Notes: generated by a model from the letters alone, not told the origin. A stretch of 13,008 nt of DNA from Pseudofrankia asymbiotica (GCF_001983105.1 NZ_MOMC01000050.1:25726-38733); one strand, 5' to 3'. Shown: positions 6,815 through 12,749, counted from the stretch's first letter. Translations and numbers: made by a program.

Positions 6815-6844
6815 ATGATGGCGCCCGCGCGCTCCCGTTGTCCC
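6815..6844 (-). promoter_or_regulatory. Possible promoter of the response regulator/kinase operon
   Basis: Reading the minus strand, GGGACA (6844-6839) and CATCAT (6820-6815) are separated by 18 bases and each match the -35 and -10 consensus at four of six positions. The -10 ends five bases before the regulator ATG, which would make the transcript leaderless or nearly so. The first palindrome abuts the -35. The match itself is modest. Confidence 0.3.
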
Positions 6845-6858
6845 TGGGAACCTTCCCA
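6845..6858. promoter_or_regulatory. Operator-like palindrome 1 (TGGGAA-CC-TTCCCA)
   Basis: Six-base perfect arms with a 2-base centre, in the gap between the divergent regulator and membrane-protein genes. It shares the TGGGA...TCCCA core with palindrome 2, 21 bp away centre to centre. It directly abuts the proposed -35 of the regulator promoter, a usual site for activator binding. Binding by the adjacent LuxR-type regulator is inferred from location. Confidence 0.5.
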
Positions 6859-6861
6859 CCC

Positions 6862-6883
6862 GTCTGGGAGCCTGCTCCCAGAC
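6862..6883. promoter_or_regulatory. Operator-like palindrome 2 (10-bp perfect arms)
   Basis: GTCTGGGAGC and GCTCCCAGAC form a perfect 10-bp inverted repeat with a 2-base centre (CT). It is the strongest palindrome in the control region and contains the same TGGGA...TCCCA core as palindrome 1. A further single half-site, TGGGAGC, occurs at 6908-6914. LuxR-type regulators bind as dimers to inverted repeats, which fits. It could alternatively be an RNA hairpin in a leader. Confidence 0.6.
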
Positions 6884-6987
6884 CGGCCGGGCGGATTCCG
6901 GGACCGCTGGGAGCGGACCGGGCTGACACTCGTGCCCGGCCGATCGACCATGGACCGGTGTTGCCCGCCGAGACCTCGCCCCAGCCC

Positions 6988-7374
6988 ATGGGCGCGACGC
7001 TGTCACGGCGCAACAGGGCCGGTCTGGGCTTCGCGGTCGTGCTCGGGGCCGCCGAGCTCGCCGGCCCCGCGCTGCCCATCCCGAGCTTCGCCAGAAGCGG
7101 CCCGGTGGCGGCGACCATCGCGTTCGGCACGCTGCTGGGTGCCATCACCATGGTGAGCGCCGTCGCGCTGCTGACCACCAGGTCGCGGACCGCGCTGCGG
7201 GTCGTCGCGGCGAGCAGGCTGTTCTCCCTGCTCAGCGCGATCCCGGCGTTCTTCCGCGATGTCGTCCCCCCGGGCCTGGTCGTGGTCGCCGCGCTGTGGG
7301 TCCTGCTGAACCTGCTCGCGGTCGAGCTGATGGTGGAGCCACGCCAGGCGTCCACCCGGCCTGGGCGCGGCTGA
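6988..7374 (+). CDS. Small four-helix membrane protein, paralogue 1 (unknown function)
   Basis: A 128-residue hydrophobic protein that I do not recognise by function. Four predicted membrane helices lie at about 11-31, 40-62, 69-88 and 95-115, with short loops and a basic N-terminal SRRNR cap. The blocks RAGLGFAVVLG, FGTLLG, RVVAASRLFSLLSAIP and ALWVLLNL recur in the next gene, so the two are tandem duplicates. Start is uncertain: ATG at 6988 gives a compact protein, while in-frame GTG at 6958 would add ten residues; neither has a good ribosome binding site. It is divergent from the two-component genes across a palindrome-rich control region, so it may be a target of that system. No catalytic motif, cysteine pair or lipoprotein signal is visible. 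Confidence 0.7.
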   Translation: MGATLSRRNRAGLGFAVVLGAAELAGPALPIPSFARSGPVAATIAFGTLLGAITMVSAVALLTTRSRTALRVVAASRLFSLLSAIPAFFRDVVPPGLVVVAALWVLLNLLAVELMVEPRQASTRPGRG

Positions 7375-7384
7375 CGGGCCGACG

Positions 7385-7837
7385 ATGACACCCGGCGAAC
7401 CGTCTCGAGGAGGCCAGGCACGGGCCGGCTCACGTCCCCACTTCGACGGAGCACGGCGCGCGGGCGCCGCGCTCACTCGGAGGACCAGGGCCGGGCTGGT
7501 CCTCGCCGCCGTACTCGGCGTCGGTGACCTGCTGGTTCTCGGCCTGCCGGGCTCGTCGGCCGACGGGACCAAGCCCCCGACGAGCGTGCTGGTCTTCGGC
7601 GCGCTGATGGGCGTGGTGACGCTCGCCTGTGTGGTCATCGCTCGGGCATCGCGGTCGCCGGCGACCGTACGGGTCGCCGCGGCCAGCCGGGCACTGTCGG
7701 CACTCGGCGCCCTTCCCGGGCTGTTCACGGCCGGCGTCCATCCGACACTGGTCGTGCTCGCCGCGGCCTGGGTTCTGCTGAACCTGTCAGTGGTCTGCCT
7801 GCTGATCGCGCCGCCGAGCCGATCGCGCGCCTCCTGA
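7385..7837 (+). CDS. Small four-helix membrane protein, paralogue 2 (unknown function)
   Basis: A 150-residue membrane protein beginning 10 bases after paralogue 1 and presumably co-transcribed. The N-terminal ~33 residues are polar and basic. Four helices follow at about 37-54, 65-85, 97-115 and 120-141. It matches paralogue 1 in the blocks RRTRAGLVLAAVLG, FGALMG, RVAAASRALSALGALP and AAWVLLNL, spaced alike, which supports local gene duplication. ATG at 7385 is the only in-frame start that keeps the whole core. A GAGGAGG at 7407-7413 lies downstream of it and is not followed by a suitable in-frame start. Function unknown; a sensor, transporter accessory or envelope-stress role are all possible. 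Confidence 0.72.
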   Translation: MTPGEPSRGGQARAGSRPHFDGARRAGAALTRRTRAGLVLAAVLGVGDLLVLGLPGSSADGTKPPTSVLVFGALMGVVTLACVVIARASRSPATVRVAAASRALSALGALPGLFTAGVHPTLVVLAAAWVLLNLSVVCLLIAPPSRSRAS

Positions 7838-8185
7838 GCGACACCGGCCCCGAGCGCGTCGCGGCGGCCTCTCCCACAGCCCTGGCCTCTCCCACGACCC
7901 TGGCCTGGTCCGCGAGCGGGCCGGCGGTCGCCCGGAGCGCGGAGCCGGCGGCCGCTCCGATGTCATCCAGGCGACGCCGGCGGCGCGGAACCGGCGGCGG
8001 CGGACGTCCGTTGGGGACTGGTGCGGGCACATCCTCGACCCACTGCCCCTGGGTCGTCCGGGGTCCTCCCTCCCGGAGAGCGCGCTCGGCTCGCCGCCCG
8101 CGACTCCCCCACCGCGGCGGCGGGCCGAGCGCCCGCGGGGAGCCGGCGCCGCCGCCAGACCCCCGAGATGCGGCTGGTCAGGTGG
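7838..8185. other. 348-base gene-free stretch
   Basis: No credible gene lies here. Open frames on both strands are Arg/Pro-rich by-products of high GC and have no family-like segments. The stretch contains an 18-bp direct repeat (7866-7901) and GC-rich sequence up to the monooxygenase stop. It lies between convergent genes, so it should hold transcription ends, but no clean hairpin stands out. Confidence 0.5.
7866..7901. repeat. 18-bp tandem direct repeat downstream of the membrane-protein pair
   Basis: Two adjacent 18-base units, both starting GGCCTCTCCCAC, differ at two positions, and a partial third copy (GGCCTGG) follows from 7902. Each unit contains CTCCCA, the half-site sequence of the palindromes upstream of the gene pair. 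That resemblance may be chance. Confidence 0.6.
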
Positions 8186-9475
8186 TCAGGCCGATGAGGA
8201 GGCCACGGACACCAGCGGCGTCGTGCCCGCGGCGCCCGCCGAGGTGACCGGGGCGGACCAGTCGATGTGGTGACGCATCGGCCAGGCGAACGACTCGGGG
8301 TTCATGAGCCTCATGGCGATGGGCATCATCAGGTCGCGCAGCACCCTGCCGACCGGGCCGGCCGCCTTGTCGCTGTTGGTGCGCTGAGCCATCTTGATGA
8401 TCCGTTCCACCCGGTCGCGGCGCATTGCCTCGTAGGTGGCGAACGCCTCCGGGTAGGGCAGGTCCCGCAGGCAGCGGGCCAGCTGCACGGCGCTCTCGAT
8501 GGCCAGCGACGCGCCCTGGCCGGAGCTCGGGGACGTGGCGTGCGCGGCGTCGCCGACGAGGGCCACGCGGCCGCGATGCCAGGTCGGGACCGTCGGGATG
8601 TCCTCCATCCCGCCGACGGTGACGAGCTGCGCCGGATCGGTCCGGCTGATGAGGTCGACGGCGCGCAGCCGGTCGTCGGCGAACGTCTCCCGCAGGACCC
8701 GCAGCCACTCGTCGGCACCCACGGCACGCGCCTCGGACGCCGTCATCGACGTCGCCCGCGGCAGGTTCGCGAACCAGCCGCCGGAGCCGTCCGCCGCCAG
8801 GACATAGCCGAAGAAGGCGCGCCGGCCGAAGACGAAGTGCATCTCGCTGCCGGTCGGGTCGAGCCGGCTCGGGTCCACCGGCCCGGCCGGCACCTCGGCG
8901 CCAAAACCGAGCAGGCCGACGTAGCGCGGCGCCGGCGCCGCCGGGTCGATCAGCGAGCGGACCGCCGAACGGATCCCGTCCGCGCCGATGAGGATGTCCG
9001 CGCTGGCCCGGCTCCCGTCCGCGAACACCGCCGTCACGCCGCCGCCGGTGCCCGTCTCCGTGTCCGCGCTCGCGTCGTGCTGCTCGATGGCCACCAGTCG
9101 CTTGCCGTACTCGACTCGCGCGCCGTGCTGGCCCGCCGCGTCGTGCAGCGCCCGGTACAGCTCCGGGCGCCAGACCAGCAGCTGGTCTGGCAGGCCCGCC
9201 GGCGAGCCAAGCGAGGCGAGCCGGCGCCCCTTGCCGTTGCGCATCACCATCGCGGTGATCGGCGTGCTTACGGGTTCGACGATCCCGCCGAGGCCGGCGG
9301 CGGCGAGCGCGTCGACCCCGTTCGGAGCGATGCTCAACGTCCCGCCGACACCGTCCGCCCTGGTCTCGTACGCCTCGTACACCGTCGCCTCGATGCCGGC
9401 CTTTCCGAGGGCGACGGCCGCGACCGGCCCCGCGATCCCGCCGCCGATGATGATGGCACTCCGGATTCTGGACAT
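8186..9475 (-). CDS. FAD-dependent monooxygenase (class A aromatic hydroxylase type)
   Basis: A 429-residue flavoprotein. The N-terminal dinucleotide-binding fold shows GGGIAG (11-16) and ends in the acidic residue of VYEA (Glu34). The DG motif DILIGADGIRSAVR (160-173) and GD motif GRVALVGDAAHATSPSSGQG (302-321) are those of PHBH-like single-component FAD monooxygenases, which use NAD(P)H and O2 to hydroxylate aromatic or polyketide-like substrates or to epoxidise. The substrate cannot be told from sequence. Length is normal and no signal peptide is seen. ATG at 9475 places GGGIAG at the usual distance from the start. The ribosome binding site is weak (AAAGGCGG, rather far upstream). A padR gene lies upstream in the same direction, separated by 253 bases with hairpins, so it may have its own promoter. 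Confidence 0.93.
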   Translation of the reverse strand: MSRIRSAIIIGGGIAGPVAAVALGKAGIEATVYEAYETRADGVGGTLSIAPNGVDALAAAGLGGIVEPVSTPITAMVMRNGKGRRLASLGSPAGLPDQLLVWRPELYRALHDAAGQHGARVEYGKRLVAIEQHDASADTETGTGGGVTAVFADGSRASADILIGADGIRSAVRSLIDPAAPAPRYVGLLGFGAEVPAGPVDPSRLDPTGSEMHFVFGRRAFFGYVLAADGSGGWFANLPRATSMTASEARAVGADEWLRVLRETFADDRLRAVDLISRTDPAQLVTVGGMEDIPTVPTWHRGRVALVGDAAHATSPSSGQGASLAIESAVQLARCLRDLPYPEAFATYEAMRRDRVERIIKMAQRTNSDKAAGPVGRVLRDLMMPIAMRLMNPESFAWPMRHHIDWSAPVTSAGAAGTTPLVSVASSSA

Positions 9476-9590
9476 GACGAATTCCGCCTTTCAGGGCGCG
9501 GACGTTTCTGGGGAGGTGTTGTTCTCGCCGCGTCGCCACCGGGGCGACAGCGGGACGGATGCCCGGAACGCCTGGAGGCGTGGACGGGCC

Positions 9591-9611
9591 AGCCCCCGCC
9601 CAGCGGGGGCT
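9591..9611 (-). terminator. Strong hairpin between padR and the monooxygenase gene
   Basis: AGCCCCCGC (9591-9599) and GCGGGGGCT (9603-9611) form a perfect 9-bp stem with a 3-base loop. It lies 118 bases beyond the padR stop and 116 before the monooxygenase start. A second hairpin (9630-9636 with 9643-9649, GACCGGC and GCCGGTC) precedes it on the transcript. No T-tract follows. It is probably the padR terminator, but could be a structured leader of the monooxygenase mRNA. Confidence 0.5.
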
Positions 9612-9704
9612 TCACAGGTTGGTCAGGAAGACCGGCGGACCAGCCGGTCACTCGCCGCGATCAGACATCCAGGGCTGAGCGGGCGGCGCGGTCCGCGAGC
9701 GAGC

Positions 9705-9719
9705 CGCGCCGGCGGCGCG
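9705..9719 (-). terminator. Short GC hairpin just after padR
   Basis: CGCGCC and GGCGCG pair as a 6-bp stem around a GGC loop, 9 bases beyond the padR stop codon. It lacks a T-tract. In such GC-rich DNA short stems are frequent by chance, so support comes mainly from its position. Confidence 0.3.
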
Positions 9720-9728
9720 AAGGCGGCG

Positions 9729-10382
9729 CTACCCGCGGCTGGGCGCGTCCGAGGCCGGCACGGGCGGCGCGGGCGTCCTGCCCGCGGCCAGGTCGTCGTG
9801 GAACCGGGCCCAGGCAGGGGCCCAGCTGGTTTCCGGGCCGGTGATGCGAGCGATGAGGCGTTCGACGAAGTCCGCCTCGGTGGCCGTCTGCGCGAGGCGG
9901 TACTCCTCCTCGATCACGAACAGCTCCAGCACGCCGGCGGCGAGCGCGTCGTCGACCATCTTCTGGATCTCGGCCCGCCGTTCGGCGAGACGGTCCAGCC
10001 GCGCGCGAAGCAGGCTCACCGCGTCGTCCGGGTGCAGCGCGCCGATCAGCGACAGGGCCGAGACGAAGCTGGGGTACTCGTGCTCGGGCTCCGCCACGAG
10101 CTCGCGCAGCCAGTCGCGCAGCTCGGCGCGGCCAGCGTCGGTGAGGCCGTAGACCGTGCGCTCAGGGCGCTGGCCCGCGCGCGTCGTCTCCACCTCGGCG
10201 ATGAAGCCGGCCTTCGCGAGCTGCTGGACGACCATGTACAGCGAGCCGTGGTTGAACTTGATGCTGCGCGCGTCGCCGTTGTCCCGCAGCGTGCGGGAGA
10301 GCTCGTAGGGGTGCATCGGGGCCTGCGTCAGGTAGGCCAGGACGGCCAGCCCCAGCAGATTGCCGACCTTGCGCCGCGCCAC
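9729..10382 (-). CDS. PadR family transcriptional regulator
   Basis: A 217-residue DNA-binding protein. The winged helix-turn-helix occupies about residues 5-88 and carries the PadR pattern LAVLAYLTQAPMHPYELSRTL, then FNHGSLYMVVQQLAKAGFIAEV and RTVYGLTDAGRAEL. The C-terminal part (about 100-185) is helical with a likely dimerising coiled coil (LLRARLDRLAERRAEIQKMV), as in longer PadR/Vir_act_alpha_C members; the end is Pro/Ala-rich. PadR proteins usually repress their own gene and a neighbouring efflux or catabolic gene and are released by small phenolic or drug-like ligands. GTG at 10382 is chosen because GGGAGGAG (10396-10389) sits 6 bases upstream. A promoter with an overlapping inverted repeat lies about 75 bases further upstream. 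The monooxygenase downstream is the nearest candidate target. Confidence 0.93.
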   Translation of the reverse strand: MARRKVGNLLGLAVLAYLTQAPMHPYELSRTLRDNGDARSIKFNHGSLYMVVQQLAKAGFIAEVETTRAGQRPERTVYGLTDAGRAELRDWLRELVAEPEHEYPSFVSALSLIGALHPDDAVSLLRARLDRLAERRAEIQKMVDDALAAGVLELFVIEEEYRLAQTATEADFVERLIARITGPETSWAPAWARFHDDLAAGRTPAPPVPASDAPSRG

Positions 10383-10447
10383 CTGGTTCTCCTCCCGCCA
10401 CGTCCGTCACCTCCATCCTGCCCTGCCGGTCAGCGCGCCCTCGACTG

Positions 10448-10481
10448 TTCGACTCCGACTATCCAGGACTGACTAGTCGAA
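10448..10481. promoter_or_regulatory. Inverted repeat overlapping the padR promoter, probable operator
   Basis: TTCGACT (10448-10454) and AGTCGAA (10475-10481) are perfect 7-base complements around a 20-base centre that holds the -10 element. Inside and around it the tetramer GACT or its complement AGTC recurs seven times within 10443-10484, including the 8-bp palindrome GACTAGTC (10471-10478). Overlap with the spacer and -10 suits a repressor. Autoregulation by PadR is expected from the family but not shown here. Confidence 0.5.
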
Positions 10482-10486
10482 GTCAA
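10458..10486 (-). promoter_or_regulatory. Promoter of padR
   Basis: On the minus strand TTGACT (10486-10481) and GATAGT (10463-10458) are separated by exactly 17 bases. They match the sigma-70-type consensus at five and four of six positions. Transcription would begin near 10451, giving an untranslated leader of about 70 bases that contains the GGGAGGAG ribosome binding site. This is the best promoter in the window and stands in a locally AT-richer patch. Confidence 0.65.
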
Positions 10487-10496
10487 CTATTAAGAA

Positions 10497-10628
10497 GCGC
10501 CGCCTCACGGAACCAGGCCAACGCGAGAGGAGCCGTGGCCGATGACGTGCTCCCGCGAAGCCGCGTCACTCACGCACGCCGAAACGACCGCGGCTTGGGA
10601 CCTCCCGCGGCCCGGGACCGCCGGCGGG
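10497..10628. other. Intergenic region between the ABC operon end and the padR promoter
   Basis: No convincing gene lies here. AAGCCGCG (10558-10565) and CGCGGCTT (10589-10596) are 8-base complements with a 23-base loop. CCGCGG occurs at 10588-10593 and 10605-10610 and can also pair. One of these may end the ABC transcript, but loops are long and no T-tract is present. Confidence 0.35.
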
Positions 10629-11657
10629 TCAGCCGGCGGCTTCGGCGAGGCGGCGGGCGTGGGCGCGGTGGTGGAGCCGGACGAGGTCCTCGACCTCGGA
10701 GCGCAGAGCGAGGAAGGCGGAGTCGCGGCGGGTCGCGAGGTCACGGTCGCCCGGGAGCCGGACGGGGATGTCCGCGACGACCCTGCCCGGGTCACTGGCC
10801 AGGACGACGACCCGCTGGCCGAGGAAGACGGCCTCCTCGACGTCATGGGTGACCATGAGGACCGTCGTGCCGGTGTCGGCCCAGACGCGGCGCAGGAACA
10901 GCTGCATGTCCTCCTTGGTCTGCACGTCGAGCGCGCCGAACGGCTCGTCGAGCAGCACGACCCGCGGCTCGCAGGCGAGCGCCCGAGCGATGGCGACCCG
11001 CTGGCGCTGGCCGCCGGACAGCTGCCCGGGCAGCCGGTCCGCGTAGGGCTCCAGGCCGACCTCACGCAGCAGCCAGGCGACGCGGCGGCTCCGGTCCGCG
11101 CGGGACAGCGCCAGCAGCTCCAGGCCGAACGCGACGTTGGCCGCCGCCGTGCGCCAGGGGAACAGCGCGCCGGTCTGGCACACGAGGCCGCGCTCCGGGC
11201 CGGGGCCCACGACCGGCCCGCCGTCGAGGGTGACCTCGCCGGCCGTCGGGCGCAGCAGGCCGGCGACCAGGCGCAGCAGCGTCGACTTGCCCGAGCCGCT
11301 GGCGCCGACGATGCAGACGAACTCGCCGGGCTCGACGACCAGGTCGATGTCGGCGAGCGTCGGGACGGCCGCCTCCGCGGGCGCGCCGCCCCTCCCGCGG
11401 CCGGGGCGGCCGGGGCGGCCGGGGCGGCCGGGGCGGCCGGGGCGGCCGCGCCTGCCCGCGTGGAAGTCCATGCCAACGCCGCGCAGCCGCAGCGCGCCGC
11501 CCGCCGCGGCGGGGCCGGCCGCGGGTTCGGGCGGCCCGGCGGACTTGCGCGTCTCGACAGGTTCGGTCGCCCTGGTGAGGACGAGCTGGTCGAGGGGTCC
11601 CGGCTGGCCGGTGGGCCCCGCGAGGCCGCCGCCCGCGGACTGGGATGTGTCGCTCAC
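10629..11657 (-). CDS. ABC transporter ATP-binding protein (SsuB/TauB/NrtD type)
   Basis: A 342-residue importer ATPase. All nucleotide-binding motifs are present: Walker A GASGSGKST (118-126), Q-loop Gln161, signature LSGGQRQR (213-220), Walker B VVLLDEPFGALD (233-244) and switch His271. FPWRTAAANVAFGLEL after the Q-loop is typical of the nitrate/sulfonate/taurine subfamily. It energises the permease encoded immediately upstream. GTG at 11657 is chosen because it overlaps the permease stop (GTGA); an in-frame GTG at 11666 sits too close to the GGAAGG site. Two oddities lengthen it beyond the usual ~260 residues: a ~52-residue Ala/Pro/Gly-rich head, and a (Gly-Arg-Pro) repeat insert at about 68-92 between the first two strands of the domain. 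Confidence 0.93.
   Translation of the reverse strand: MSDTSQSAGGGLAGPTGQPGPLDQLVLTRATEPVETRKSAGPPEPAAGPAAAGGALRLRGVGMDFHAGRRGRPGRPGRPGRPGRPGRGRGGAPAEAAVPTLADIDLVVEPGEFVCIVGASGSGKSTLLRLVAGLLRPTAGEVTLDGGPVVGPGPERGLVCQTGALFPWRTAAANVAFGLELLALSRADRSRRVAWLLREVGLEPYADRLPGQLSGGQRQRVAIARALACEPRVVLLDEPFGALDVQTKEDMQLFLRRVWADTGTTVLMVTHDVEEAVFLGQRVVVLASDPGRVVADIPVRLPGDRDLATRRDSAFLALRSEVEDLVRLHHRAHARRLAEAAG
11401..11445. repeat. 9-bp x 5 perfect tandem repeat inside the ABC ATPase gene
   Basis: Five identical copies of CCGGGGCGG follow one another. On the minus strand each encodes Gly-Arg-Pro, giving a short arginine-rich, collagen-like run in the ATPase insert. Perfect identity at DNA level points to recent slippage rather than protein-level selection alone. 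Confidence 0.9.
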
Positions 11658-12646
11658 GGCGCCCACCTTCCGACCTGGTCACGCAGGACGCGCAGCAGGA
11701 TGTCGATCGCCAGGCCGATCACGCCGATGACGACGAGCACCGCGAAGATCTTGTCCGTCTGCAGGAACCGCTGGGCGCGGGTGATCCGGTAGCCGAGGCC
11801 GGAGGTGGCCGCGACGAGCTCGGCGACGACCACGAAGTTCCAGGCCGCGGCGGCGTTCACCCGCATCGCGTCGATCATTCCGGGCAGCGCGTACGGCAGG
11901 ATGACCTTGCGGGCGATCTCGTGCTGGCGCGCCCCGAGCGTCGCCGACACCTCCAGCAGGTCGCGCGGGATCCGGCGGACGACGTCCGCCGTCATCAGGG
12001 TGTTGAAGAAGACGACGCCGATCACCAGCAGCGCGATCTTCGACGACTCCCCCAGCCCCAGCCAGATGATGAGCAGCGGGATGAAGGCGCTCGCCGGCAT
12101 GTAGCGCAGCAGGCCGATGACCGGCTCCAGCAGCGCCTGCGCCCAGCTCATCGACCCCATCGCGAACCCCAGCGGCACCGAGATCGCCACCGCGATGAGG
12201 AACCCGAGGCCGACCCTGCGCACGCTCGAGGCCATGTCGGAGAACAGCTCGCCGGAGCGGGCCATGTCGGCCAGCGCCCTGGCCACCGCCGCGGGCGACG
12301 GCAGGAACGTGTCGTCGACGGCGCCGGAGGCGGACAGCGCCACCCACACCACCAGCGGCACGGCGACCGACAGCGCCCGCAGCGCCCACCGCGTCGCCGG
12401 CGCCACGTCCTCCCCCAGCTTGGGCAGCCGGCTCGGCCGCGCCGGGCGCCGCCGCGGCGGCGGGCCCCAGTCCCGCCCGCCCGCCGCGGGCCGGTCCGTG
12501 CCTTCGGCGGGCGCGGGCGCCGCGGCGGAGGCGGGGGCAGGCGCCATCGCCGGCGGCGCCTCGGCGCCGCTCACGAGGCTCGCCCCGGGCGGCGGTTCAC
12601 GTAGCTCACGTCGGACCTGACTTTCTCTCCCTGGTCGGCTGGCCAC
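11654..12646 (-). CDS. ABC transporter permease (SsuC/TauC/NrtB type)
   Basis: A 330-residue binding-protein-dependent permease. The core (about 88-325) has around six membrane helices. The cytoplasmic EAA loop that contacts the ATPase is clear at about 232-264: LEVSATLGARQHEIARKVIL then PYALPGMIDAMRVN. LLRYMPASAFIPLLIIWLGLGE (179-200) is diagnostic of the nitrate/sulfonate/taurine permease group. The usual length is about 250-280. The excess is an ~80-residue Pro/Ala/Arg-rich cytoplasmic head before helix 1. Start is uncertain: GTG at 12646 follows a GGGGGA stretch and a hairpin, while in-frame GTG at 12574 or an ATG near 12547 would shorten only the low-complexity head. The gene overlaps the ATPase gene by four bases and follows the binding-protein gene after about 103 bases. 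Confidence 0.92.
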   Translation of the reverse strand: MASRPGRESQVRRELREPPPGASLVSGAEAPPAMAPAPASAAAPAPAEGTDRPAAGGRDWGPPPRRRPARPSRLPKLGEDVAPATRWALRALSVAVPLVVWVALSASGAVDDTFLPSPAAVARALADMARSGELFSDMASSVRRVGLGFLIAVAISVPLGFAMGSMSWAQALLEPVIGLLRYMPASAFIPLLIIWLGLGESSKIALLVIGVVFFNTLMTADVVRRIPRDLLEVSATLGARQHEIARKVILPYALPGMIDAMRVNAAAAWNFVVVAELVAATSGLGYRITRAQRFLQTDKIFAVLVVIGVIGLAIDILLRVLRDQVGRWAP

Positions 12647-12694
12647 CGTCCCCCGCGGGGACGACGCCTGACGCGTGCGCCGAGCGTCGTCCCC
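12647..12694 (-). promoter_or_regulatory. Intercistronic hairpin with alternative pairing before the permease start
   Basis: On the transcript, GGGGACGACGC (12694-12684) pairs perfectly with GCGTCGTCCCC (12667-12657): 11 bp with a 16-base loop. The second arm can instead pair over 7 bp with GGGGACG (12653-12647), which ends on the base before the permease GTG. The two pairings exclude each other. Such hairpins between a binding-protein gene and its permease commonly protect the upstream mRNA or reduce downstream expression. A switch role is inference. Confidence 0.5.
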
Positions 12695-12749
12695 AACGGG
12701 ATTCCGCGGTCTCTGACGTGCCCCGAGAGCCCTCAGAGGCCTCGCGGGC

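Noticed and set aside
5304..6815. 503-codon open frame on the plus strand opposite the kinase and regulator genes
   Set aside because: It is fully antisense to two well-motifed genes, has Ala/Thr/Arg/Pro-biased composition without family motifs, and arises from strong G/C at third codon positions.
6153..7454. Extended 433-residue version of the response regulator
   Set aside because: The extra 215 N-terminal residues would be translated through the divergent control region and antisense to a membrane-protein gene, and show no domain; the receiver domain starts right after the internal ATG at 6809.
7866..7908. CRISPR-like repeat
   Set aside because: Only two full 18-base units directly abutting with no spacers; this is a short tandem duplication.
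7725..8030. Minus-strand open frame containing the RVVGEA-RAVGEA repeat
   Set aside because: No ribosome binding site, Arg/Pro-rich ends, antisense overlap with the membrane-protein gene; the repeat is better described at DNA level.
8267..9844. 525-codon plus-strand open frame opposite the monooxygenase
   Set aside because: Arg/His/Gly-rich translation without domains, antisense to a complete FAD monooxygenase whose motifs are all in order.
10542..11792. Plus-strand open frame with ATG at 10542 after a good AGAGGAG ribosome binding site
   Set aside because: The initiation signal looks real, but the frame runs antisense through the ABC ATPase and yields a low-complexity product; best explained by chance in GC-rich DNA.
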